A program made the position numbers and the translations under genes. Below the pieces are notes generated by a model that was given only the letters and a program-made list of their open reading frames with translations, searched no databases and was not told the origin of the DNA. 64,000 bases of DNA from Lutraria lutraria (lineage: Eukaryota; Mollusca; Bivalvia; Venerida; Mactridae): assembly GCA_964023205.1 (NCBI GenBank), contig OZ026833.1, forward strand, positions 35,318,366 through 35,382,365, given 5' to 3'. Every line of letters starts with the position of its first letter. The first letter of the stretch is position 1. This document shows, in pieces, positions 25,273 to 37,965 of this stretch.

Positions 25273-27020
25273 GTACTGTTTAATTACAAATTGGATTTTG
25301 TCTGTATTAGGTTTTTAAATTAATTTCTCATCAAATATATGCATGTACTCAATTTACACATAAAACAGATAATAAAATACACATAAAATATGTATTGGGC
25401 AGTCTGAATGAGACTGATATGAGAGCAGTTCTAGTTACATCTTCCAAAAAGCACTTTTAAAATCAATTTACTGCTTCTTATCTATACATTTTATCTAACT
25501 CACAAGCTCATCTCAAAGGCATATTGCCAATCCTAACTTAAATTGAACACGGGACACAAATGTGCACGATGTTGGAAAACCGATTATGTATTAATGTTGC
25601 ATTGCATACGAATATTTGCACGTTGTAAGAGATGTGATAATTAGAGCACATTTTGCGATAAGGTGTGACGTTGTTTGGGTTTGTCAAACATGTGTGATGT
25701 CGTATGATCTCTGAAAAAAGTGTTCTAAAAATAGTTTAATGCAATCCTTGATTGATCGAAAGAGGTGAACAAATATTATTATGTACAACCTCCGTGTGGA
25801 GAAGCATGTGCTATTTTAAACTACTGTTAATACATACTCTAAAAATAATTATATTCTTTATTTAACGAAGGTAACATGTATAGACATATTATATACAAAC
25901 ATATATGATGTCATAAATTACAACATGGCCTTCAAACAACACATGCAAAAACTGAAAAGAAAACATGAAAATAATAGTGACATAGATATTAAAATATTGA
26001 CAAACACTTAAATAATTATTAATCCCTTTGATTAAGCGGTTAATATTTTTTCAATGATGTTATGTTTATCAAAATCGAGTAAGCTTTATATTCATCGTCA
26101 CTTTGGACAGAAAGTTTCCGCCATCGATAATTTCAACTATAACTTTACTTGAGCGTTAAGAAATTGACAGAAAGAAGAACATTTCTTATAGATATAGTTT
26201 ATGTAAACCTGATGTCTAGAGTTTCGAAAATACAATACTTGAAAGCAGTGCGTTCCTTTCCTACTAATTTATCATGCAACTGCCACAGTAACTGCCTGAT
26301 AACACATGACCTGAGAACATTATGTGTTCTCATGTCAATAGGCTGCTAGTAGCCTGAGAACATTTTTTGGCTTCGCCCACAAAGACGGACTACTTTCATA
26401 AATTATGAATGGAACATTTTATTTGCTAAATTATAAAAAACAGTGTTTTTTGTCAAAGAAATTTATTATAAGAAATATAAAAATAGTAAACAATGTATCT
26501 GAACACAAATTATCATAAATAAAAACAAAAAATCATCAAGAAATGCTTATTTATGCAACTTAACAAAATACTAAACTTACAACAAAGAGAAACAATGGGA
26601 GCAACGTTGGAACGTCGACATGTGATTTACTAGAGAATCGTGTAAAACGTCATAGAATGACGTCATTTTGTTCAACCGTGCGCGATGTATTTCCCGCAAA
26701 ATCGTGTAAATTTATTGAAATTGAAGTTATATGGACGAAAATAATGCAGATTAAGCAGTAAGAATATAATTCTACCATTACTTATGAGTTGTAGATAATT
26801 GTTAACAAATGATTTATTTAATGTGAAATTAAATTGTTTGATCCATGAGAGCTTTTTTTATGATTTTTCCCAATTGTAGTGAACTATTTATCTGCGGATG
26901 TTGACTGTTTTTTTGTGATTTGCCGGGAGACCGTAATAATCACACTAGCCGCGGAATTAAACGCTAAATTTCATGTGAAATGACACTAAATAATGCTCCG
27001 AAAAATGAGTTACATGATAA
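25273..27020. other. intergenic or intron, contains an inverted LINE-tail copy
   Basis: Could include introns of the gene at 24.5 kb. The only assigned feature is the repeat at 25858-26025. A short inverted word pair around 26305-26365 (TGAGAACAT, ATGTTCTCA type) is seen. Confidence 0.35.
25858..26025 (-). repeat. inverted partner of 33815-33985, probable retroelement 3' tail
   Basis: Read on the minus strand it matches 33815-33985 closely, including TGACAAACACTTAAATAATT in complement and the end GTTACCTTCGTTAAATAA. The partner is followed by an (ATT)n tract, typical of LINE 3' ends. Confidence 0.65.
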
Positions 27021-27168
27021 ATAGAAACTCGGGTCACTGTCAGGATCGAACAATGTTATCAGACTTGGTGATATCGTCCAAGGTGACTCGCTAAAGCTCG
27101 CCACCCTGGACGATATCAGCTCGCCTGATAACATTGTTCTCACCGGACAGTGACCCGAGTTTCTCTAT
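27021..27168. mobile_element. 148-bp hairpin (foldback) element
   Basis: Nearly the whole stretch is one inverted repeat. ATAGAAACTCGGGTCACTGTC on the left (given here in part) pairs with GACAGTGACCCGAGTTTC on the right. Inside, AACAATGTTATCAG pairs with CTGATAACATTGTT and GATATCGTCC pairs with GGACGATATC. The loop lies near GACTCGCTAAAGCTCG at about 27085. The size and structure fit a foldback MITE. Confidence 0.8.
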
Positions 27169-27839
27169 ATGTACCGCCAATGGCAGATTATATACGTATG
27201 CCCATACATAAGTTTCGAACGTGAACGTTATTGGTTATCTTTTTTACGAAAAAGTAATTTTAATTGCATTTCTCATTTTGAAGTCCAATCATACAATGTA
27301 TGGTCGGAACATGCTACAATTAGTTTTTCTATCGTGTATAACACGCATTATGAAAATAGAAGTAATTATTAATGTAAATTACAAAAATTGATACTCATTT
27401 ACGTGATATTTCTAGTACATCAATTATAATATCATCCGAATTGCCCGAACTAGTAATTGTACTGACAAACTAGACATTAACGATTTTACTAAAATTAATT
27501 GTGACGTTGCCGACCTAATATTTAGATAAAACAAACAGTTTTATACAACCCACGTGTTCATGAGTCTTTTGTCAAAAGGCTGAATGGTTTGACTCAATGT
27601 CTGTGTTTGGCCGCTAAAATGAATATTTGTTTGTCATCAGTGAATTTATTACTACAAAAGTGAAGAATTTCGACGTTGTCAAAAAGGTCTGTTTAAAAGA
27701 AGATTATTAGAAAGAATAAAACGTTGACAAGCATGAATTATTGAAAACACAAAGTTTCGAAAATCTCCGTCATAAAATATTTTTTGAAGCTACTTTCAAG
27801 TAAAAATAAGTGTAAAAGTTGAAATTTCGATTAAAGAGT

Positions 27840-29576
27840 TTTATTAATGTTTTTCAAAATTGAATCTACCAACTGATGTTAAGTACGATGTTGCTGAAAG
27901 TTTTATTTCTAGACATGATTACATTTTTCAGTCAAATAACTGTATTTTGAAGAGTAAGATTGTGAAATAATTATTACTGTACATGAAGTCAATTACATTG
28001 TTCAAAATTTGAATAGAAATAAATCTGTTGCTGGTGATTTATTATTAAATGAATATTTTATCGAATCATGTGAAATTCTGACATTAATGATGTGGATAAC
28101 TACAGGAATATCACTTTGGTTAGTTCTTTTTCTAGAATATTTACCGGAATATTAAACAAACCTATTAACGACTGGATAGAAAATAATGTATTTTATATGT
28201 ATATAAAATGTTTTATTTTGGAGCTGTGTGATGTCATTTATATGTCAGATGCCCAACGTGGTAAGAACAAGAACTCTGTTGCGTTCTTACAGTACGAGTA
28301 TATTTTTAGTCGCTGCGCTAACTTTGCGCATGCGCACTACATTGTTTTTATTGAGACAAAGGAATTTTAATTGTTTACTCCGTTAAGCGGTTTTATTTTC
28401 TATATCTCAAACTTAGCAGCTCCTCCTCTCCTCCTCCACTGTCTCACTTTCAGTTCCATTATCAGTTATGGTAATGTTTACCCAAGTTCAGGCTTGAGCA
28501 TTTTTATTACTTTTGGTACTGTTTACACAAGCTTATTGCTTGAGATAGTTGTTAAAGTTTAAAGTACTGTTGTATGGTTTGCCCAAGCTTACTGTTTGAT
28601 ATAGTTATAAGTTTCATAATAGTTTTTTCAGCCAGATATTTAGGACGTTCTATCGCGTTCCTGCTAGCGATTGTCTGCGTTCTCACGGCGCTCACACGGC
28701 GCTGGTAGCGTGTTGGAGACATTCGTATAAGCGCAGTAGAGATACAGGGACATCTCAGAGAATACCGTATTATCTCAATGCAAACGCAACCGACAACCAT
28801 AGCGTTTGCACAGCGACCTCTACGCGCGCCCGCGGTGCTCCTGTGGCGTTGTAGGAGACCTTACTGTGCTGATAGGGCGACACTACGGCGATCCCACTGC
28901 GCTCTAACCAGAACGCCGAGTGACGATGTTTGCTTTGTGCATACTCAAGGTTCGCGCCGTCGCTCGGCGTTCTATGCGATCCCAGCGCGTCTACTGGCGA
29001 TGCCACTGCGTTGAGCACTGCGGCGATGCTTGCGATCGGACTGCACGCAGCTCGGCGATCTTCATTTTTCTTTGACGCCGTGGGATCGCCGTGAGAACGC
29101 GACCCTAGTATGACAGAGGTTTAATGGTGTATGGAATAAGTTGTAAAACATTGGTATTAATGGCAAATGTTTAAGAATTATTAACGACATGTATTAAAAG
29201 GCCATGACTTGTGTGAGTGGGTGTTAATCATACTATGACTATTTTGAATATTCAGTTGGCTTAAAACAAGGTGGGGGTATTATCGCCTGTTTTATTTTCA
29301 ATATTTCTTGAAGATCTGGAACTATTTTTATTAGATGGATTGCATATCGATGATATATCTTTTATTACCATGCTCCTGGCTGATGCTATGGTAATACTAG
29401 GCAAAGATACGGATGATTTACAACGTAGTTTAGACTTATTGAATACATATTGTTGTAAATGGTATCTAACCTTGAACTCTTCAAAAAGTAATATTGTTAT
29501 GGTACTGACTTTAACAGTAGTGGGAGTTTGTGAAATGCTGGTTCGCAAGGGTATCAAAGCAATGAATTGTTACTAA
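27840..29576 (+). mobile_element. decayed LINE reverse transcriptase, split by a GC-rich insertion
   Basis: Non-LTR retrotransposon remnant. At 28095-28185 it reads DNYRNITLVSSFSRIF, the NYRxI-LVS region of LINE reverse transcriptases. At 29255 the frame gives VGLKQG, then, after a 1-base shift, GVLSPVLFSIFLEDLE from about 29271. The catalytic box, normally F/YADD, reads LADAM at 29376-29390, so the second aspartate is lost. It continues with DLQRSLDLLNTYC and KWYLTLNSSKSNIV. About 1 kb of unrelated, partly GC-rich DNA (28190-29220) separates the two parts. It cannot encode an active enzyme. Confidence 0.8.
28250..29110. repeat. GC-rich insertion of short degenerate units inside the LINE
   Basis: It stands out from its AT-rich surroundings. 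From about 28640 it is made of short words such as GCGATCCCACTGCG, GCGATGCCACTGCG, TAGCGATTG and ACGGCGCT. The ends resemble each other in complement: GTTGCGTTCTTACAG near 28277 and CGCCGTGAGAACGCGAC near 29088. It interrupts the reverse transcriptase and therefore arrived later. Frames on both strands here are by-products of base composition. Confidence 0.55.
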
Positions 29577-29579
29577 GCG

Positions 29580-31600
29580 AATTCACGCAAAATCTAAAAG
29601 TACGATGTTACAACTTTTTATGCTTTTGTTGGTTCCACATTAAAATCTGCATGCCCAGTAAAATTTGGGGATTTTTGAAAGATAAAAATAGAACGTATTC
29701 CTCTTTTGCAAATTGTTGTTGAAAGTTGAATCTTCTACTTCTAGTATGTGTATATACGGTGAACTCTTTATATTAATATATATATACGAATCATAAAGTT
29801 TTGGTTAAAAATAATTATGAAATCATAATTGTTAAAAAAGATTTATGAAACTTTGTTAATCGGTTGTTATAATATTTCTGTTAATTTGGCTAGCAGAGTC
29901 AAGTCACTTCTAGATAAATTTAGATATAGTTTTGCGTGGCATGACTATTCTAGTGTTGAATTTTTAAATGTTTAATGTGTTTTTTATCAACGCGCGGTCG
30001 ATATATGTTTTTCAGTCTTTGTTCAATAGTATTTCTGTAAGTCTTATCTTAAATTAATGCTCTTAAGACAGACTACACTGTGTGCAAAAATATTTGAGTT
30101 TTGTCCCGAAAAAATGAATTTAGGGTAGCACTTACCAAATTAAGATTGTCAACATATTCACTTAGAATAGCAACTGATCGTTACGGTAACCAAAGAATAG
30201 AACGTCATCTCCGTACCTGTCATTTATGTAACTCAAATTTAATTTGAATTTATTTGTCCTCTTTATATCAATATTCGCAAACAATTCACAAAACGTTACA
30301 ATTTTATTCGACTAAGTATTTTAAGTTCACACAACTTATGTAATCTAGTAATAAGTCGGAAATATTTAATCTAGCTTAGTACACTTACTTTGCTTTTTCA
30401 TTACGTAATCAATCTATCATTTTAGTCGCATGAGTTTTCCATCATATTGTGAAATGAAATTAATGCTAATTTTGAAAATACATTTTATGCATCTTTACTT
30501 TAGTTCCGCGAAAATATTAAGTTGTTCTTTGTAAGCATGACGTAAAGTACTTTATTTTCTCTTGTGTAGTTCAAACTTGTATATTGTATATATTATTTGA
30601 TTTGTCTCCAGTACTTGTAAGTATATGTATTACTTGTATGCATTAACATGCGCTGTTCAAGTTACTTGCTGTTAACGAAAGTCAGGTCAGAGAACGATTG
30701 TGTGTTTGAAGGGTATGTACGGGTATGTGAGCAAGGGAGTATGCTGTATGAGGGTGCGTTTGTTAGCATGTGACAAAATATAATATTTTTGCATATGTTT
30801 TAACTAGATACATGTATGTATACGTTACTTAATTAAAATATCTTCTGTTCTGTACAACGGTGAACTTAGGCCGAAAATGGCCACACAACCACAAACACAT
30901 TCATCATATAAAACTTGTACAAGGATTACGACTTCCGAAATAACAGTTTCTCCACTAAGTTTGTTTAATGATATGTAACATTTCAAATTTCACGATGGTT
31001 CATACATTATGCTACATAATACCAATAACAATGAGCCCTATGATTTGTATGTATTTCTAGTCATTTAATTACATCAGTCTTGGCCTTTAAAGATAACATT
31101 ATCAATACGCTACTCGACATTGCGAGGATAATTAATAAAACAACCTTCAAATGATGACATTTAAATGCTTTGTACACAATAAGCTGTACAAAACGGCTGT
31201 GTATTATTCCGTTATAGAACATACATTTATGTGATCGATCTGTTTCCGATAAGCTTCTAAGTTAAACATTATCCTGAACAACGGAAATCAATGACAATGT
31301 TAGGGGATTGCTTGTATGCCAAACATTATATATTTGAAATCCAAAATAAGCCCGATCAGTTTGTTTCTTTTTTTATTCTATCAAAGTTACATCTTTTCAT
31401 ACTTCAATCAACTTTATTTTAACCAATGCCAGCAATAAAAATGTTCAAATACACACAAGCTGAATGGTAAATATGCTAGTCATGAAGAAGTATTCGAACT
31501 AGGTCATAGTCTCATTAGCTTACATTTGGCCTGTTGCAAACGCTTGGCACTTTACTTTGATGTCACAAGGCGTACTTTGTAGGGGTTTGTGTAAGAATTT
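29580..31600. other. intergenic region, LINE 3' part possible, no gene supported
   Basis: The first several hundred bases may be the eroded 3' part of the LINE. No motif was found after the fingers/palm region. Confidence 0.3.
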
Positions 31601-31639
31601 TGAGTTCAAAAAGTAACATTGTTTCGGATCGAGATAAAA

Positions 31640-31785
31640 TTGTGGATAAAATGTAGTTGGCACTAGGTAAGGCCCAAATGAAGTCCACTGAAGCTGGTTA
31701 GGATAAATGCCCGCAACGAAATAACTAAAATAATGTTGTCAATGGCGTACAATCCGATAAAATAAATAATTAAATAAATCAGATT
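31640..31785 (+). repeat. SINE body and tail, copy B
   Basis: It shares AAGCTGGTTAGGATAA, GCCCGC, ATAACTAAAATAATGTTG and a degraded AATGGCGTTAAACCC tail with the SINE at 41461-41755. The tRNA-like head is missing or too worn to see. Confidence 0.6.
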
Positions 31786-32139
31786 ATGTTTGCCATGGCA
31801 ACTAATAAGAAAGACTTCAAAAATCTTCTTGTCAGAAACTACAATGCATAGAGCTTAGATATTTCTACCAAGATTGTTAAATAAGGTGTCCAGGACCAAT
31901 TCATATTGGAATTTATATTGGAATTCAAATAAACTTTATTAGTCCTTGCAAATTATGGCAAACAAAACACACCTGTCAATTTATTTTTTGATGGATCCAG
32001 CAGCAGTCATCGTACTGACCTGATGTCAAATGACGAACAAAAACAACAAAAGACAAAATTATATAAATGCTACACATATTCAATACTTAAACAGACGTTG
32101 GTGTTTAGCTCACCTGGCACAAAGTACCAGAGCTTGCGG

Positions 32140-32262
32140 ATAGAATGTGATTAGTACTGTTTTAGGCCTAAATGCTGGTTAGAATAACTGTCCGCCATGA
32201 AATAACTATAAAATTGAAAATGGCGTTACATCCGATGTAATAAATAATCAAATAAATCAGAC
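32140..32262 (+). repeat. SINE body and tail, copy C
   Basis: It has AGCTTGCGGATAGAATGTG, GCTGGTTAGAATAACTG and AAATGGCGTTACATCCGATG. It lies about 480 bases after copy B, and the two are followed by similar sequence (AAATCAGA, TTTGCCAT-GCAACTAAT), so B, C and their right flanks form a local tandem duplication. Confidence 0.65.
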
Positions 32263-32700
32263 TCTATTTGCCATAGCAACTAATATGAAAGACTATAAAA
32301 ATCTTCATGTCAAAGACCAAAATGAAGTAAGCTTAGATAGTTGATGTGCAGCATTGTCTGGTAGACTTCTACCAAGATTGTTAAATTATGGCCCTACGAT
32401 AAATATTAGCCCTGCCACGAGGTGTCACTTAATTATATTTTAACTTCTATAGGAATTCTTGTATAAGTATTGTTCCACAAGCCAAGAGGTTAGATCTTTG
32501 GTGTGAAGCAATTTCTAGTAGGCCTCTGCAAATTTCTTTTAAATTATGACCTTGGGACAATATTGGCATTGCCTCGGGGGTTAGATGATTTTATATATAA
32601 GCCTCATATAGGAAAATATGGAAAATCGTCTTCTCCAAAGGCGCAAGGCCTCGAGCTTTTATGTTTGATAGATAAGAACATATCTAAAAATAATATCCCC
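32263..32700 (+). repeat. fragment of the array family found at 58973-59830
   Basis: Contains GCAGCATTGTCTGGTAGAC, TTCTACCAAGATTGTTAAAT and CAAGGCCTCGAGCTT-type words. These are the complement of words repeated in the 59-kb array (CACTAGACAATGCTAC, CTAAGCTC-AGGCCTTG). The short frame at 32503-32703 belongs to this repeat and is not a gene. Confidence 0.6.
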
Positions 32701-33814
32701 TAAATCTGCCAGGCTGGCTTTGATACTTGGTTTGCATTGAGTAGTGAACCTCAAATTATAGCCCTGAGCTCAAAATTGGCTGTGCAGTTGTTTTGTTTGT
32801 GCAAATAAAGAATGAAAAGTCTTCTTATCCAAAAAGTAATGTGTTGATTATTTATCTACACTATTTCTTTTGAAATGATTATATCGTTTGGCAGTGGGCT
32901 GCTCTTTAAAACAAAAAATAAAGATGAAAGTACTGACAGTATTTTTTCATGAGGGTGATTATATGGGCATTATGGCCCCATTGTTTACCTCTGTGAGGGT
33001 ATATAATGTTTCGTGTATAAAAATACAAAAATATGTACACAAATTTATTTTTTCCCGTCTGCCCATCAGAATACTGTATTAATTTTGAGCATAACATGAA
33101 AATCTAAACTCTCGAATTGCGGAATAATCATTTTAACCGTACATGTACATTATATTCAGTTAGCTCAACCAATAGTTTGAAATAGCTTACATTATGTTTA
33201 TTTAGATATCGTTATTTTTAAAAGTTCAAAACAGATTTGTGGTTAAGACGAAAAGTAATCAGTCTATACAAGGACATGTATTGTACTTCATTATACAGAA
33301 TACAATGCGATTACTGTTATGTTAGTGGTTAATGTTCGCGAAAAGAGTATTGTTCCTACTGAAAGTCGTTTTCTTTACGAATGTTTCAAGTCCTCGTAAA
33401 CTAACTATGTTATTTAAGGCATTTCCAACAAAACTAAAAATATATCCCCTTCCCCATTCCAAATTAAATGCATGTGAAGCTTTAAAAACACCGCGAATCT
33501 GAACGTTACAGCACTTGTATTATATCCAATTCAAAACATCCTATATATCAATATCTAGTATATAGGATGAACTCTTAACATTTTCTAATAACATCGCATA
33601 TAAATTGAGTTCAATTTCAAATAATAATTTAATAACACCTAAACGCAATACTAATAACGTCAAAAAATATTTATCATTCATGTCTTCAAATATTTGCAAC
33701 AATATCCCGCTTTCAGTACGTTCAAAATCTAAGACTTCATATTTTAAGAATGCTCTATAACAATATTTAGTAAATACTCAAGATGGCTGAAATATCCACT
33801 AATTACAAAATGGA

Positions 33815-33998
33815 CTCATGATTATTTAAGTGTTTGTCAATATTTTAATATCTATGTCACTATTGTTTTCAAGTCTTCTTTACAGTTTTTGCATGTGTTG
33901 TTCGAAGGCCATGTTGTAATTTATGACATACTATATGTTTGTTTATAATATGTCTATACATGTTACCTTCGTTAAATAAATATTATTATTATTATTAT
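33815..33998 (+). repeat. probable LINE 3' tail with (ATT)n
   Basis: Ends GTTACCTTCGTTAAATAA followed by an ATT tract at 33981-33998. Its complement is at 25858-26025. The tail type fits a non-LTR element. Confidence 0.6.
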
Positions 33999-34179
33999 CA
34001 TTCAGCAAAATAATATGCGTTTTTTAAATAAAAAAAACATCACACATAATAATATTTATATGACAATGTATTCACAATGAATTCCTTAATATAATGTCTG
34101 CTTTTGAATGATCGATTTATAAAATTTTGATTACTATACATGTATTTCAGAAAAGACAAGTTGGACATGGTCAGATCCA

Positions 34180-35850
34180 ATGAGTGCAAAATTTATGTCA
34201 GGTAAAATGTTTTTTGACAAATTATGCCATTATGCGATCATCAATTTGTTTTACCTTGTATAGAATTTATAACAGAAATAATTGCTAAACACAAATCAGT
34301 CACCTAATTATCGTAAATGTATAGATTTGACCTATTTTAATTTTTTATTGCAATTTGCGTTTTTATTGCAAAACGGGTTGTTAAACTGCTATCTACTAGA
34401 GGTAGACACACTGTAATATGAACAAACGTGATTACACTGCACAGAATTTGGTGTAGTATAAGAATTAATGCGGGTACCAAATTCACTTAAATACAATGGG
34501 ATAAGCTCTGTAAAAAAGAATTCCCAGTTTGTAGCTCAACTGAAAAAGCCTATAGTACTTATACAATAGACACACCAAAACCGAAATTTCTACATAATTA
34601 TTGTCGTGTCATTAAAACAAAACACAGTCGATAACTACTTGTATGCTTATAATCAAAAGCAATGTTAACACTTTTCATAAGCGTACACTATTTGACCTTT
34701 AGGTGCAGACTATATTAAAGAGCAAATGAAAAAACGAGGTAAAGATCAGTTGAAATACATTATAGAAGAAACAGATACTATGACAGTGCAACCATTAGCG
34801 ATTGCAATTATAGGCACCAGTGGACAAGGAAAATCAACACTTATCAACACGTTGAGAGACCTCTGTGATTCTGATGACGGTTGGGCACCTGTGGGTGAAA
34901 CTGAGACAACAATGGAGTGCAGAGCCTACAAACATCCTATATATCATAATCTGGTCTTTTGGGACATCCCAGGGGCAGGAACAAGCAAGTTTCAAAGAGA
35001 AACATATTTATCAGATATTAAGTTTGATAGGTATGACTTCTACCTTATTTGTTCGAGCACACGATTTACTGAAGATGACCATTGGTTGGTCGGGGAAGTA
35101 AAAAGGAGTAAAAAGAAATGCTATTTTCTGTGCACAAAAGTAGATATAGATATAAAAAATGCTCAAAGAAGAAACAAACACATTAGCGAAAATGAAACGG
35201 TAGGTAAAATAAGAAAAAGTTACCATGAATACCTTGGTGAAGATCACAAGGTGTTTTTGATAGATTGTTTCGAAAAAGATCAATACGATTTCCCTATATT
35301 TCTGCAAACACTTCGTGCCGATGCCACAAACGAACAAAGTCGTTCACTGACCCTCGGTCTCGTATCTGTATCTGTAGAAATGATTGAACAAAAAGCCATG
35401 TATCTTAAGAATGAAATTTGGAAAACGGCGACTTTGTCAGCACTTGGTGGTGTCGTTTTCATACCCGGGTTTTCATTCGGGGTAGATTCAGTTCTTATAT
35501 ACGGAAAACTAAAAGAGTATGCAAGGCAATTTGAATTAACAGATGCACATATAAAGAAATACGCTGAATCGATTGGCCTGCCGGAAACAGCATTCAGGAA
35601 AACTGCTGGACTCAAAATAGATTTTGACTTCATACAAAAACAGGGTATAAACTATTTGATAAAATCTGTCGCTTTTAATTTGATGGCAGAAGAAGCAGTT
35701 CGTTTTGTGCCCTTTATTGGTGTGGGCATTGCCGCAGGTATGTCCTATAGGACAACAGGTAAAATACTGGAAAAAATATTGGATGATTGTAAACATGATG
35801 CAGTTTCAATATTTACACTAGTCACAAGACGGCAGACCAAAATTGAATGA
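34180..35850 (+). CDS. IRG-like (p47-type) GTPase, intact, two coding exons
   Basis: The best gene in the window. The first coding exon ends at 34201 with a GT donor; the second runs 34703-35850 after TTTGACCTTTAG. They join in phase 1. The start is placed at ATG 34180 because the codon matching the other gene's ATG is AAG here and no nearer upstream ATG is in frame; a further 5' exon is possible. The predicted protein has 389 residues. It shows P-loop GTSGQGKST at about 45-53, WDIPGAGT with the DxxG motif at about 94-101, and TKVD at about 152-155. A helical C-terminal domain follows with hydrophobic segments near SALGGVVFIPGF and VPFIGVGIAAGMSY, which in IRGs pack as helices and need not cross a membrane. 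IRG proteins bind GTP and, in vertebrates, act on pathogen vacuoles or autophagy. That role is known from vertebrates and only inferred here. No N-terminal myristoylation glycine follows the chosen Met. Confidence 0.9.
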
Positions 35851-35948
35851 CAATATTCATAGGGCATAATCATAATCGTATTAATTATTTTACGTTGGAA
35901 TCAGACGTTTAAACCTACTTATATATCAAAATGGCATTTCTTCGTGGA

Positions 35949-35954
35949 AATAAA
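35949..35954 (+). promoter_or_regulatory. candidate polyadenylation signal for the second IRG-like gene
   Basis: AATAAA about 100 bases after the stop. It is the nearest good signal. Confidence 0.4.
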
Positions 35955-37004
35955 AAAAATACATGGACACTATCCTTCGCATATTTTGAGATGCTGTACA
36001 TCGATGTGTATTTTGTGCTTCTACGATTGATTTTGTTCAGTTATAAACTTTTATTGTAACATTTTATAAAGTATATCATGTATGTTACATTTTTCTTTAT
36101 ACTGGTAACTGTTATGTAAGAAGTATGTCTTATGTAGACTGATATACATGTAGAACTTATAATACTGTACCTTTAACTCTCATCACACAAATAATAACGT
36201 AGCAGTTATTTTGTATTGTATGTTTAATGTTTTATAATTGTAAAATTATAATAGTAATATACTCTTACAAATATAATCTATTTGAATAAGAGTCAACTTT
36301 GATCTGCAGTTTCTTTTCTTTATCTTATGATATCTACACGCCGCATTCTATGTCTCTAAAACAAAATTATCAGACATTATTTAACCTTTTTTAGTGAAAA
36401 GACCAAAGTTTGTGAGAAATTTGTATTTAAGTTATAGAAAGTAGAAGCTTCTGGTTTGAATATTCTAGAACATTTGAGTATAATGTCATTTTTTGAAACC
36501 ATGTTCCACATTGATGATCGCATAAAGAACAATTGGTGGCAGCACAGCTTCGGACTATAATTCAAAGATTTGAGCTAATCGATTAATTTCAAAAGTTTTA
36601 CTAACTTGCCATTGCGTTCAAATTATTTTCTTTTAAATCACAAATGAAATGGTGGACGTGTTCTACTTTTTCGAAGTTAAGTATTTTTAATACTTGATTT
36701 CTTGTCACTTTTTGTTTCGAGATGTTTTCAACAAGCAGTAATTAAACACGGAACAATATCCTCGTGTATGTAATTGTTTGAATTTCTCGATATGAATAAG
36801 ACTTTTTTAAAGAATTAACACATTGCGTTCATAGGTTATTAAAGAAATACTTACAGTCATTACAGGTCATATGTAACCTGCAGTGTAACAGAATTTTGAA
36901 GAAAAATGTATGGTACATGTAAGTCTACATACCTTGCGTATAAAACTACACGTGAGTAGCATTTAAAATCTTGTGTGGAACTGACTGAATGACGAATATA
37001 TATA

Positions 37005-37965
37005 TACGTGTATTTTACTCTCATGAGCTATCTGTTCAATCTAAAACTGAATTATGATTATGCTATGTAAGTGCTAGTTTTGTAAACATTTTTATTGATG
37101 CAAATGTGTAAAATTGTTCATAGATGTTAGAAATCAACCAATTATATTCTAATTATACTTGTATTAACACATGCTGTTTTATATGACATTGAACATGATG
37201 AAAAATGGAATCATTGTGATAATTCACATTACGATGGTGCACTAAAAACTAAAGACATTGTGTATCACACAAGATTATTGCATTTATTTCTATAATGAAT
37301 ATTATTTGCAGAGTTTGAAAAAGTTTGCTTGTCAGTCTGTTGACTGAAGCATGTATTTACATTATTTCAAACAGGGTAGCAGCGTAACTAAATTTAAATT
37401 TTGATACGTTTCATATCGTACCGTGTTTATTATGAATGTTTCGTATCAAACAAAATGGCAAACATCATTTCCTATGATTCACTATGATTTAGTATGTTCT
37501 GCACATTCAAATATTAATAAGACATTCTCTAGTACACCCGTAAGCATCAACTAATAAGAAGGGGCTGCAGTTCCTATTGAAGGAAGACAGGAATACCATC
37601 CATCTAAACATAACATGAACATCACAATTTTACCTTGTCATGAACATTTCAACAAATATCGGAAAATAAGCTAAGCGTTCTTTTTAAGAACACCATGTTT
37701 CAGCTCAAAACAATAAATGTAAAATTTTTAATATAAAGGATTCATGTTTTTGACATTCCTTTATTTCCAATGTACAGAGTGCAAAAATGGTAAAAAAGAA
37801 TTTATGAAATAATGCAAATTCTGAATGACAGATTACCTGCTTGTACTATTTTCCGTTGAAAACAAGATCTATGAAACTACAAAAAGAATAACAATATTGC
37901 GGAGCTAGATTTTTAAACAATTTGTCAAAAAGTGTTCGGAGTATTTATAAAAAATATTAAAATAA
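37005..37965. repeat. partner of the 950-bp near-identical block at 8215-9165
   Basis: Same content and orientation as 8215-9165. Similarity fades at both ends: before about 37005 the two flanks are only loosely alike, and after TATTTATAAAAAATATTA they diverge. Confidence 0.8.

Larger units (their letters stand above)
31960..34201. repeat. upstream block homologous to 4330-5572
   Basis: Stretches near 31980-32100 match 4365-4485 (TTTTTGA-GGA-CCAGCA-CAGTCATC and AATTATAT-A-TGCTAC). Stretches near 33120-33360 match 4825-5070 (GCGATTACTG with the flanking order kept). The order is the same before each IRG gene, so the genes were duplicated with their upstream DNA. Extra SINE and array sequence was inserted on this side. 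Confidence 0.6.

Noticed and set aside
28770..29018. Overlapping 78-82 codon frames on both strands
   Set aside because: They come from the GC-rich degenerate insertion, which has few stop codons by composition; no domain is visible.
32503..32703. 66-codon frame as a gene
   Set aside because: It consists of units of the array family found at 59 kb.
35011..35796. Several minus-strand frames of 86-117 codons
   Set aside because: They lie wholly opposite the intact IRG-like gene and carry no motif of their own.
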